Positions 1 to 6,684 of a stretch of DNA of 64,000 nt are shown one piece after another. Position numbers and translations under genes: made by a program. Within the stretch, counting starts at the first letter, position 1, and every line of letters starts with the position of its first letter. This stretch comes from Sulfopaludibacter sp963815475 (GTDB taxonomy: Bacteria; Acidobacteriota; Terriglobia; Bryobacterales; Bryobacteraceae), in contig CAWFHD010000003.1 in assembly GCA_963815475.1 (NCBI GenBank), forward strand, positions 1,550,001 through 1,614,000. The letters run 5' to 3'. A model generated the notes under the pieces. It worked only from the letters and a program-made list of their open reading frames with translations, had not been told where the DNA came from and ran no database searches.

Positions 1-188
1 GGGAATTTATAAGGACCTGCACATTCTGTACCCCGAGACCGATTTGGCGGACCGGTGGGTGCAACTGCCCAACAGCAATCCGATGTTCGGGGGCCTGGCC
101 GGCGCTGGCACTCATGACCGAGGGTGGAATGGACGCGCTGTACCAGATTCGCCGGTTGCTGGACGGCCGCCGCGGCGGGTGGAATTGA
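1..188 (+). pseudogene. Xre/MbcA/ParS-type antitoxin, C-terminal end only, frameshifted
   Basis: The gene begins before the window. In frame 2 the sequence reads toward NSNPMFGGL, then continues one base out of frame as ALMTEGGMDALYQIRRLLDG and stops at TGA 186-188. This matches the C-terminal toxin-binding domain of Xre/MbcA/ParS antitoxins: an N-P-x-F-G-G motif, then a glycine-rich turn and a helix ending in LLDGRRGG. The break is at about 100-106, where CTGGCCGG would restore the frame if it were CTGCCGG. The next gene, a RES-domain toxin, starts inside its last codons at GTG 179, the usual antitoxin-toxin order with overlap. The antitoxin should neutralise the RES toxin and repress the operon. 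Family assignment rests on these motifs; the DNA-binding part is not visible. Confidence 0.7.
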
Positions 189-821
189 AACTCCGCAACA
201 CCTGCCGCCTGGCGCCCAGCATTTATCCCGCGGCGGGCATTCTGGACCGCGTGGCTAGCGCCGAAGACCTGCCCTTCATTTTCGAATTGGAAAGCTGGAC
301 CAACGATCGCATCTCGAACGAGCTTGGCATTCTGCACCGGATTCCGGCGGAGGAATGGGTGGTGGGGCGTCCCATGGCGAGCGTGGTGATGGCCGCCTTT
401 TGCCATCCGCGTCCTGGCGGCGGCCGCTTCAACGGGCCCTGCCGCGGAGCGTGGTATGCGGGCACGGAACTGGAGACGGCACACGCCGAGGTGATCTACC
501 ATCGCACGCGGGAGCTGCTGGAAGTGGGAGTGGTGGAGATGCGCTGGCAGATGCGGCTGTACCGGGCGGATTTCGATGCCCGGTTTCAGGACGTCCGAAA
601 GAAGGCCGCGCTTCACGATCCCGATTCTTACGCGGCGTCGCAGGCTTACGCCCGTGAGTTGCTGGCGGCCGGGTCGGACGGTGTGCTCTATCGCTCGGTG
701 CGGCGGCCGGGAGGGGAATGCGTGGCGTGTTTCCGCCCGGCGCTGGTTCTGCATGTGCTGGCCGGATGCGCACTTCGAGTATTGGACGGACGAGAAGGGG
801 ACGGCGGTGCGGAGAATGTGA
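179..821 (+). CDS. RES-domain toxin (NAD-degrading toxin of a Xre-RES pair), frameshifted near the 3' end
   Basis: Starts at GTG 179, overlapping the antitoxin stop. The RES hallmarks are visible: GGGRFNGP followed by WYAG, then a helix TAHAEVIYHRTREL, and near the end SDGVLYRSVRRPGGECVACF. RES toxins of Xre-RES systems are known to deplete cellular NAD+. The reading frame breaks at about 752-756: the +0 frame runs on to about 1015 with no family resemblance. Removing one G from CTGGCCGG gives VLPDAHFEYWTDEKGTAVRR and a stop at 819-821, the natural RES end. The context is the same as the frameshift in the antitoxin, suggesting a shared sequencing artefact. The stop lies only a few bases from the convergent DUF72 gene. 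Confidence 0.82.
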
Positions 822-824
822 CCG

Positions 825-1547
825 CTATTCCAACATCCGCTTCAAATCACGCGCATTCTCAACCGCGAAGGCGGCCTGGTCATTGTCGAAATAAAGATAG
901 ACCGCGCGCAGATCCTGCTGCCACTCACGAATCCGCCTGGCCCATTCGTGCAGGGCTTGTGGCGAATAGCTGCCCTGGTAGGCGTTGCCGGGACCGTGCA
1001 GGCGGATGTACGTGAAGTTTGCGGTGATGTCGCAACTGGAATGAAAACCGGCGATCTCGAAAATGCAGTACGCTGCGTTGTGCTGCCGAAGCATGCGGAA
1101 GATTTCCGGCGTATGCCACGTGGGGTTGCGCAGCTCGAATGCGTAACGATGGCGCGGCGGCAGGGCTTCGAGGAACGCTTTGAGACGTCCGGCATCCACT
1201 TCCCAATTGGGTGGAAACTGGAAGACAACGGGGCCCAGCTTATTGCCCAGGCGATCCACGCGCTCGAAGTATTTGGCGATACCGGGGATCGGATCCTTCA
1301 ACTTTTTCATGTGCGTCAGGAATCGGCTGCCTTTGGCGGCGAAGCAGAAACCTTTGGGTGTGGATTCCCGCCAAACCTCGAGGCCCGTTTCCAGAGGCAG
1401 GCGGTAAAAGGTATTGTTCAACTCCACCGTATCGAAGTGCTGCGTGTAATACTCCAGCATTTTCGACGCAGGCAACTTCTCCGGATAGAACGGACCACGC
1501 CAGTGTTTGTAGTGCCACCCCGAAGTGCCGATATGGACCGCGCCCAT
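825..1547 (-). CDS. DUF72 family protein (YecE-like TIM barrel)
   Basis: A 240-residue protein starting MGAVHIGTSGWHYKHW. The N-terminal GTSGW motif, the FDTVELNNTFYRLP stretch and the later FELRNPTWH and FTYIRLHGPG segments are typical of DUF72/YecE proteins, which fold as TIM barrels and whose biochemical role is not firmly known. The frame stays open upstream to 1772, but the extra N-terminus resembles no family member and would overlap the divergent exonuclease gene, so ATG at 1545-1547 is preferred. It converges with the RES toxin gene, three bases away, and is divergent from the exonuclease gene. DUF72 genes are often seen near DNA-repair genes, which fits the neighbours, but no function can be stated. 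Confidence 0.88.
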   Translation of the reverse strand: MGAVHIGTSGWHYKHWRGPFYPEKLPASKMLEYYTQHFDTVELNNTFYRLPLETGLEVWRESTPKGFCFAAKGSRFLTHMKKLKDPIPGIAKYFERVDRLGNKLGPVVFQFPPNWEVDAGRLKAFLEALPPRHRYAFELRNPTWHTPEIFRMLRQHNAAYCIFEIAGFHSSCDITANFTYIRLHGPGNAYQGSYSPQALHEWARRIREWQQDLRAVYLYFDNDQAAFAVENARDLKRMLE

Positions 1548-1601
1548 AGTCACAGCCTGTTTCAGCAAGCCGGCTGCCAAGCCGTGTATTCTGATTTCTG
1601 C

Positions 1602-2426
1602 GTGGACATTTATCTGGTTGACGGCACCTACGAATTGTTTCGGCATTACTTTGCGGTCCCATCCGCGAAAGATACGGCGGGGCGCGAGGTTGGGGCCGTG
1701 CGCGGCGTTGTGGCATCCATTCAGGGAATGGTGAAGGGCGGCGTGACTCACGTGGCAGTGGCGACGGACCATGTCATCGAATCGTTCCGCAACGGGCTCT
1801 GGGTGGGGTACAAGACCGGCGAAGGCGTCGCGCCCGACCTTTTCAGTCAGTTCCCGCTGCTAGAAGATGCGCTCGCCGCCGCGGGCATCGTGGTGTGGCC
1901 GATGGTGGAGTTCGAGGCCGACGACGCGCTGGCAGCCGCGGCAACGGCGGCCGCCGCGGACCCGCGTGTGGATCGTGTGATCATCTGCACTCCTGACAAG
2001 GATCTGGCACAGTGCGTGCGCGGCACGCGCGTGGTGCAGATGAATCGGCGAACCCGTGAGATGCGTGACGAGGCGGGCGTGGTGGCCAAGTTCGGCGTGC
2101 CCCCGGAATCGATTCCCGATTATCTGGCGCTAGTGGGCGACTCGGCGGATGGGTTTCCCGGCCTGCCGGGATGGGGCGCGAAATCGGCGGCTGCGGTGCT
2201 GGCGAAGTTTGGCCACATCGAAGCGATCCCTGCGGACTACGGCGCGTGGCACGTGAACGTCTCGAGCGCGAGCACTCTGGCCGCCACGCTGGCGCGCGAA
2301 CGCGACTTGGCGCTGCTGTTTCGCACGCTGGCCACGCTGCGCACCGACATCCCGCTGTTCGATTCGGTGGACGAGTTGCTTTGGAAGGGCCCGACGCCGG
2401 ATGCCCGCCCGCACGTTATAAGATGA
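1602..2426 (+). CDS. 5'-3' exonuclease (PolA N-terminal/FEN family)
   Basis: A 274-residue stand-alone flap/5'-3' exonuclease. The metal-binding acidic residues are in place: LVDGTYELFRHYF at the N-terminus (Asp7), VEFEADDALAAAA near residue 108, ICTPDKDLAQ near 130, and LVGDSADGFPGLPGWGAKSA, the helix-3-turn-helix DNA clamp, near 175-200. The open frame extends far upstream, but that part is antisense to the DUF72 gene. GTG 1602, giving VDIYLVDG, matches the family start. It lies 3 bp before the DNA ligase gene and is probably co-transcribed. The likely role is removal of 5' flaps or RNA primers in a repair pathway with the neighbouring ligase. It is much shorter than full DNA polymerase I and has no polymerase domain. 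Confidence 0.88.
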   Translation: MDIYLVDGTYELFRHYFAVPSAKDTAGREVGAVRGVVASIQGMVKGGVTHVAVATDHVIESFRNGLWVGYKTGEGVAPDLFSQFPLLEDALAAAGIVVWPMVEFEADDALAAAATAAAADPRVDRVIICTPDKDLAQCVRGTRVVQMNRRTREMRDEAGVVAKFGVPPESIPDYLALVGDSADGFPGLPGWGAKSAAAVLAKFGHIEAIPADYGAWHVNVSSASTLAATLARERDLALLFRTLATLRTDIPLFDSVDELLWKGPTPDARPHVIR

Positions 2427-2429
2427 GGC

Positions 2430-3506
2430 GTGAACCTTCCTGTAAATCCGCCGGTGCTGCCGATGCTGTCCAAGCGGATTGCCGAATTGCCGCCGGCCGG
2501 GCCCTGGATCTTCGAACCGAAATGGGATGGGTTTCGCGCGCTGATCTTCCGCGACGGTGACGAGATCCTGATCCAGAGCCGCGATGAAAAGCCGCTGAAT
2601 CGCTACTTCCCCGAACTGCTGGATCCGTTGCGCGCGCAGTTGCCGGCGCGGTGCGTGCTGGATGGCGAGATCGTCATCGCCACCAATGGCGGGCTCGATT
2701 TCGATGGGTTGCAGCTTCGCCTGCATCCTGCCGCGTCGCGTGTGAAGATGCTGTCGGAGCAGAGTCCCTCATCCGTGGTGTTCTTCGATTTGCTGTGTGA
2801 GGGCGATCGGGATTTGCGCGGCGAGCCGTTTCAAAATCGGCGGCGCGAATTGGAAGCGCTGCTTTCGACGGCGACACCGCCACTCCACTTGACGCCGGCA
2901 ACTTACGACGCCGGCGTGGCTGCCGATTGGTTCCGCCGCTTCGAAGGCGCTGGGCTCGACGGGGTGATGGCCAAGCCGATTGAGGGCGCGTACGAGCCGG
3001 ATAAGCGCGTGATGCTCAAGGTCAAGCACGAGCGCGATTGCGACTGCGTGGTGGCTGGGTTTCGCTGGTACAAGAAGGATGAGGAAGCGCTCGGGTCGCT
3101 ACTGCTGGGGCTGTTCGACGATGCGGGCGCGCTGCAGCACGTCGGCGTGTGTGGGAGCTTCACGCTGGAGAGGCGGCGAGAGTTGATAGAGTTCCTAGCG
3201 CCCTATCGCCGGGACGCGCTGGCGAATCATCCCTGGCAGGCGTGGGCCGCCGCGAGTGCGGAGCCGGGGCATCGGATGCCGGGCGGGCAGAGCCGCTGGA
3301 GCCAGGGCAAGGATCTGTCGTGGGAGCCGCTGCGTCCCGAACTGGTGGTGGAGGTGGCGTATGAGCACATGCAGGGCAGTCGCTTCCGCCACATGGCGCA
3401 ATTTCGCCGTTGGCGAACCGACAAGCCGCCGCGCGACTGCACCTACGCGCAGTTGGAAGTGGTGCCACCGCAGGAATTGATGGCGATCTTTTCCGGCGGC
3501 CGGTAA
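2430..3506 (+). CDS. ATP-dependent DNA ligase (LigD/LigC-type ligase)
   Basis: A 358-residue ATP-dependent ligase starting at GTG 2430. Nucleotidyltransferase motif I is EPKWDGFRAL, with the adenylated lysine at residue 31. Motif III (VLDGEIV), motif IIIa (VFFDLL), motif IV (LDGVMAKPIEG) and motif V (MLKVKHERDCDCVV) follow in order. The C-terminal OB-fold runs to the end with ELVVEVAYEHMQGSRFRH. It seals nicks using ATP. The size is that of a ligase domain without the polymerase or phosphoesterase parts of multidomain LigD. A separate LigD-type polymerase lies at 5304-6623 on the other strand, so the two activities are on separate genes here. No Ku gene is visible in the window. Confidence 0.92.
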   Translation: MNLPVNPPVLPMLSKRIAELPPAGPWIFEPKWDGFRALIFRDGDEILIQSRDEKPLNRYFPELLDPLRAQLPARCVLDGEIVIATNGGLDFDGLQLRLHPAASRVKMLSEQSPSSVVFFDLLCEGDRDLRGEPFQNRRRELEALLSTATPPLHLTPATYDAGVAADWFRRFEGAGLDGVMAKPIEGAYEPDKRVMLKVKHERDCDCVVAGFRWYKKDEEALGSLLLGLFDDAGALQHVGVCGSFTLERRRELIEFLAPYRRDALANHPWQAWAAASAEPGHRMPGGQSRWSQGKDLSWEPLRPELVVEVAYEHMQGSRFRHMAQFRRWRTDKPPRDCTYAQLEVVPPQELMAIFSGGR

Positions 3507-3669
3507 GGTGGAGTCGGGGGTCGATGCCATTGGCGGCCTGTCATTTTGTAGGGTTGGCCCATGTTGATCGATGCCAATTGCAACATCACGACGAACGCGT
3601 TCGATCTGTCGAACCAGCTCAACACTGAGATGCTTCCGGCCGGGCCACCGACGCCCTTGACCGACTAGA

Positions 3670-4191
3670 ATGGACATGAAGATTGGCCCGATGCGTCTAC
3701 TGCGAGACCAACTGGAGATCATCGAACAAACGAAGGACCGCTTCGTGGTCCAAGAGGTGCCGCACAACATTATCGGATCTGGATTTGTCTTCCTCGGAAT
3801 TGTAATGGCGGTTGCGGCGATTCGCCAGCGTAGCGATCAGATCGGTGGCAAACTACTCGTCGGCTTGGCGTGTTTTTGGATATTGGGCCTGGGATTGCGT
3901 GGGTTGGTGCGGTCTACTATTTCCATCGACCGGAAGTCAGGCATTCTTCTGGTGCGACGGCGATTCTTGGGCATAGACCTTGAGAGGCAATACGGAGCGC
4001 AAAATATAGAACGGGCTTTCGAGCGGAAGACGCTGAAGGGGAACAGCCTGCGGCTTGAACTCGTAGGAGGAAGAAAGAAAAGCCTGACGCTGTTCACAGA
4101 GTATACATCCCTCGCTGAGCAAGCAGGAACGCTGAATCACTTCATTCACGGTTCACGCAAGTGTCTGTTGGCTCATTTTCCGTCGAAATAG
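3670..4191 (+). CDS. Small membrane protein with a PH-like C-terminal part, function unknown
   Basis: A 173-residue protein. The soluble N-terminus (about 1-30) is followed by two hydrophobic segments, around residues 33-50 and 62-80. After these comes a hydrophilic part with STISIDRKSGILLVRRRFLG, which alternates strand-forming residues as bacterial PH-like (bPH) domains do. The charged C-terminus ends in HFPSK. The start ATG at 3670 gives MDMKIGPMRL. No catalytic motif is seen. It sits alone between the ligase gene and the toxin-antitoxin pair, in a stretch whose base composition looks less GC-rich than the flanks by eye, so it may be accessory. Assignment beyond membrane protein is inference. 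Confidence 0.6.
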   Translation: MDMKIGPMRLLRDQLEIIEQTKDRFVVQEVPHNIIGSGFVFLGIVMAVAAIRQRSDQIGGKLLVGLACFWILGLGLRGLVRSTISIDRKSGILLVRRRFLGIDLERQYGAQNIERAFERKTLKGNSLRLELVGGRKKSLTLFTEYTSLAEQAGTLNHFIHGSRKCLLAHFPSK

Positions 4192-4539
4192 CCGATCTAC
4201 ATTTCTCGTGAGCATGGCAATTGTGGCGAAGTACCAACATAAAGCAAATTCCAGGCAACAGCCTCCAGTTGGCTATCCGGCTCTCCTGGCAACCGTTATA
4301 CGTTAAAACACCGAGTGACAAAATATGCTGGTCGCGGTCCCAAGTGCAGATGGGCCGGATTCGACGTCGGCAGACTCGTCACGGATTTCACGCTTCCGGT
4401 TTCTCGCGCCGGATGCGGTTGCTTTCCTTCTTGGCTTCCCACCTGTAGCCCCAATTGGCGCGGTATCGAGCCCTCGAGAAAAAGACGATGCTTCGCATCG
4501 GCGGAAGTAATGATAATCACCCGCGCCTACGCGACGATC
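4192..4539. other. Intergenic stretch, no gene recognised
   Basis: About 350 bases between the small membrane protein and the toxin gene. Short open frames exist on both strands, but none shows family motifs or a convincing start. A small hairpin (GATGCTTCGCATC) lies near 4487-4499. It may be debris from insertion of the toxin-antitoxin cassette. Confidence 0.4.
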
Positions 4540-4787
4540 TTAGCGGTAAGCTTCTCGCCGATTGCGGACGCGGAGAACCCGGACAGTCTCGTCGTCCAGA
4601 TGGAAGCGGACCGGTAGTCGCCGACGCGGAGACGATACTCGGGAGGGTCGATACCCTGGAGCCGCTTCACGTTGCCGGCGCCGGTATCGGCGAAGCGTTC
4701 GACCGCATGCTTGATCCGGCGGGCGATACCCTTATCGAGCGCGGCCATGTCTTCCAGCGCCGTCTCGGTCCACTCGACCTCCCTCAC
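4540..4787 (-). pseudogene. RelE/ParE-family toxin, single-base frameshift
   Basis: Starts at GTG 4787, overlapping the antitoxin stop (GTGA). The protein begins VREVEWTETALEDMAALDKG and contains the helix RRIKHAVERFADTG and KRLQG...EYRLRVGDYR, the core of RelE/ParE toxins. After GDYR the frame is lost at about 4611-4615. Adding one base (CCGGTCC to CCGGGTCC on the coding strand) gives VRFHLDDETVRVLRVRNRRE and a TAA at 4540-4542, exactly how this family ends. As written the product has an unrelated tail stopping at 4527. These toxins are ribosome-dependent mRNA nucleases (RelE) or gyrase poisons (ParE); the sequence does not separate the two. Either the toxin is dead or the base was missed in sequencing. 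Confidence 0.75.
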
Positions 4788-5036
4788 TCCAGACCCAACC
4801 GCCGCATGGCCTCCTCATGTGGAATGCCTTTGCCGCCGTTGCGCTCCAACCAGGCGCGGGCCTCCGCCACAGACTGTTTTTCTTCTTCCGTCTCGGGCTC
4901 GTCGTCAACGGGTGCGTTACGCAGGGCGGCGGCAACCGGATCGACGATGGTTTCCAGCAGTCCCACCAGCGCCGAGAGTTGCGTTTCTGGTAAGCGGTCA
5001 ATCAAACGGTGAGCGTCGTCGCCGGGGATTGGTCAT
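4784..5036 (-). CDS. Antitoxin of the RelE/ParE-type pair, probably frameshifted at its start
   Basis: The body reads RLIDRLPETQLSALVGLLET and then an acidic segment EPETEEEKQSVAEARAWLER ending EEAMRRLGLE. This is a known antitoxin style with a C-terminal wrapping helix, encoded directly upstream of RelE/ParE toxins. As written the only usable start is TTG 5005. If one C of the run at 5024-5027 is removed, the frame opens to ATG 5034-5036 and reads MTNPGDDAHRLIDR. That start overlaps the TGA of the upstream small gene in ATGA fashion, a much more natural start. It should bind and silence the toxin and autoregulate the operon. Confidence 0.65.
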
Positions 5037-5224
5037 CGGGAACCTCCGGAATCGGTGTTGGCGAGGCGCCGGGCGGCTTCCTTGATGGTATTGCGCAGAA
5101 TCACGCTTTCGATCACCGAAAGGATGACTCTCTTCTCTTCCGGGTCGAGCCGGGCGGCAGCTCCGAACTGCACGAATACCAGAGTAGTAGGCGGTGCATT
5201 GATGCTCGCCTCAATCGACTCCAT
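5033..5224 (-). CDS. Short ORF resembling the C-terminus of an Xre-family regulator
   Basis: 63 codons from ATG 5224. The central part, LDPEEKRVILSVIESVILR, followed by IKEAARRLA, looks like the helical tail found after the helix-turn-helix in some Xre-family regulators. No helix-turn-helix is present, and upstream sequence in the same frame soon reaches stops, so it may be a truncated remnant or a genuine short antitoxin-associated peptide. Its stop overlaps the reconstructed antitoxin start, which favours co-transcription with the toxin-antitoxin pair. Recognition is weak. Confidence 0.4.
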   Translation of the reverse strand: MESIEASINAPPTTLVFVQFGAAARLDPEEKRVILSVIESVILRNTIKEAARRLANTDSGGSR

Positions 5225-5303
5225 ATTCGACCATCACAATAGCATAAGCGGCACTTCAGGAACTTCGCTCATGAGCCGGTGGTCGGAGCCATCGGTTTGC
5301 GTG

Positions 5304-6623
5304 TCATTCCGCAGGATTCGCCGACCTGCGATTGCGCCATTCGCGCGTGGGATCGTCGTCCGGGTCGGGCGTTGCCTGCGGCGGCCGGAGATCTTCCGGC
5401 ACATGGCGGAGATTCACTCGTATGCGCGTCCATGTGGAAGAGCGACCGCGCATGGAGTCGACCAATACGTCGTCCACAGCAAGGAGCGTGGCCACGTCGG
5501 CGTGCCTGGTCTTCCAGCGTTCCAGGCCGGCGAGGGCTGCCTCTTTATCAGGCGAGTTGGCCACCACAATCAGCGGCATCTTAGTTCGCGGAGTCTTCGC
5601 CTTACCCGATGTCTTCGGTTTGGCGCGCGATGGCGCAACGCGTGGCGCTTCGCCTTCCATCTTGCGAAAGTGCGGCGGCCAGGGCGCATCGCCGAGTCCC
5701 GAGGCTTCGTCTTCTGCCGCGAGTTCGAACAACTTCTCCAGCGAGCCCGGCGCGGCGTCCATGCCAGCGTGTGGATCGCCGAGTTTCGCGAAACGTTCGG
5801 GAACGGTGAGCACGGTGAAATCGGCCGGATCGCAATCCGGCACTTCGTGCCAGTCGAGCGGCGTGGAGACGCGGGCATCGGGCAGGGGGCGCACGGAGTA
5901 GGCCGAGCAGGTAGTGCGGTCCTTGGCGTTCTGGTTGTAGTCGAGGAACACCCCGTGGCGTTCTTCCTTCCACCACTTGGAACTGGCCAGCGCGGGCACT
6001 CTTCGCTCCACCGCTCGGGAGAGCGCGATGGCGGCGCGGCGGACTTCGGTGAAGGTCCAACGCGGCTCAATCCGCACGTTAATGTGCATGCCGCGGGAGC
6101 CGCTGGTTTTGGGCCAGCCGCGAAGTCCCATTTCTTCCAGGAGGCCCTTCACTTCCATCGCGACCGTGCGCACGTCGGCCCAAACCACGCCAGGGCCGGG
6201 GTCGAGATCGACGCGCAGTTCGTCGGGATGATCGAGATCGGCGGAGCGGACCGGGTGCGGATGAAGCTCGATGCAGCCCAGGTTGACGATCCACGCGAGC
6301 CCCGCCGCATCGTCCACCACCACCTCTTCGGCGGTGCGTCCGGAAGGGAATGACAGGGTCACAGTGCGCAACCACGCGGGTCGATCGGAAGGCGCGCGCT
6401 TCTGATAGAAGGCCTCGCCTTCCGCGCCGTTGACGAAACGCTTGAGAACGATGGGACGGTCGCGAATTCCGGCGAGCGCGCCCGGCGCCACGGAGAGGTA
6501 ATAGCGCACCAGGTCGACCTTCGAGAGCTTGGTCTGCCTGGTGAAGTAAGGCTTGTCCGGGTGCGTGACGCGGACTTCGCGTCCTTCCACGGAGAGCAGT
6601 TCGGCGGCTTCTTCTTTCCCCAC
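5304..6623 (-). CDS. ligD: LigD-type DNA polymerase/primase domain protein
   Basis: A 439-residue stand-alone LigD polymerase (archaeo-eukaryotic primase family). Residues from about 10 on read VRVTHPDKPYF, the classical LigD-Pol opening (V-x-x-T-x-P-x-K). The metal-binding motif is ELRVDLDPGPG, then KTSGSRGMHINVRI and RVSTPLDWHEV, all characteristic. The last 120 residues are a Lys/Pro/Ser-rich linker and a poorly conserved tail. Such enzymes fill gaps and add ribonucleotides during Ku-dependent end joining. There is no ligase or phosphoesterase domain; the nearest ligase is the separate gene at 2430-3506, which converges on this one across the toxin-antitoxin island. GTG/ATG choice at 6623 gives MGKEEAAELLSVEGREV, which fits. 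Confidence 0.9.
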   Translation of the reverse strand: MGKEEAAELLSVEGREVRVTHPDKPYFTRQTKLSKVDLVRYYLSVAPGALAGIRDRPIVLKRFVNGAEGEAFYQKRAPSDRPAWLRTVTLSFPSGRTAEEVVVDDAAGLAWIVNLGCIELHPHPVRSADLDHPDELRVDLDPGPGVVWADVRTVAMEVKGLLEEMGLRGWPKTSGSRGMHINVRIEPRWTFTEVRRAAIALSRAVERRVPALASSKWWKEERHGVFLDYNQNAKDRTTCSAYSVRPLPDARVSTPLDWHEVPDCDPADFTVLTVPERFAKLGDPHAGMDAAPGSLEKLFELAAEDEASGLGDAPWPPHFRKMEGEAPRVAPSRAKPKTSGKAKTPRTKMPLIVVANSPDKEAALAGLERWKTRHADVATLLAVDDVLVDSMRGRSSTWTRIRVNLRHVPEDLRPPQATPDPDDDPTREWRNRRSANPAE

Positions 6624-6684
6624 AGAAACAGGCTACAACGGTTTGGCGGCGAGTCGAGGCTACACCATGGCGCGCGAGGCGATC

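Noticed and set aside
948..1601. N-terminal extension of the exonuclease by about 218 codons
   Set aside because: This part is the exact antisense of the DUF72 gene and the family normally starts at the VDIYLVDG segment.
5055..6353. Long forward open frame of 432 codons across the LigD polymerase gene
   Set aside because: It is antisense to a protein with complete LigD-Pol motifs and has no family resemblance; long antisense frames are common in high-GC DNA.
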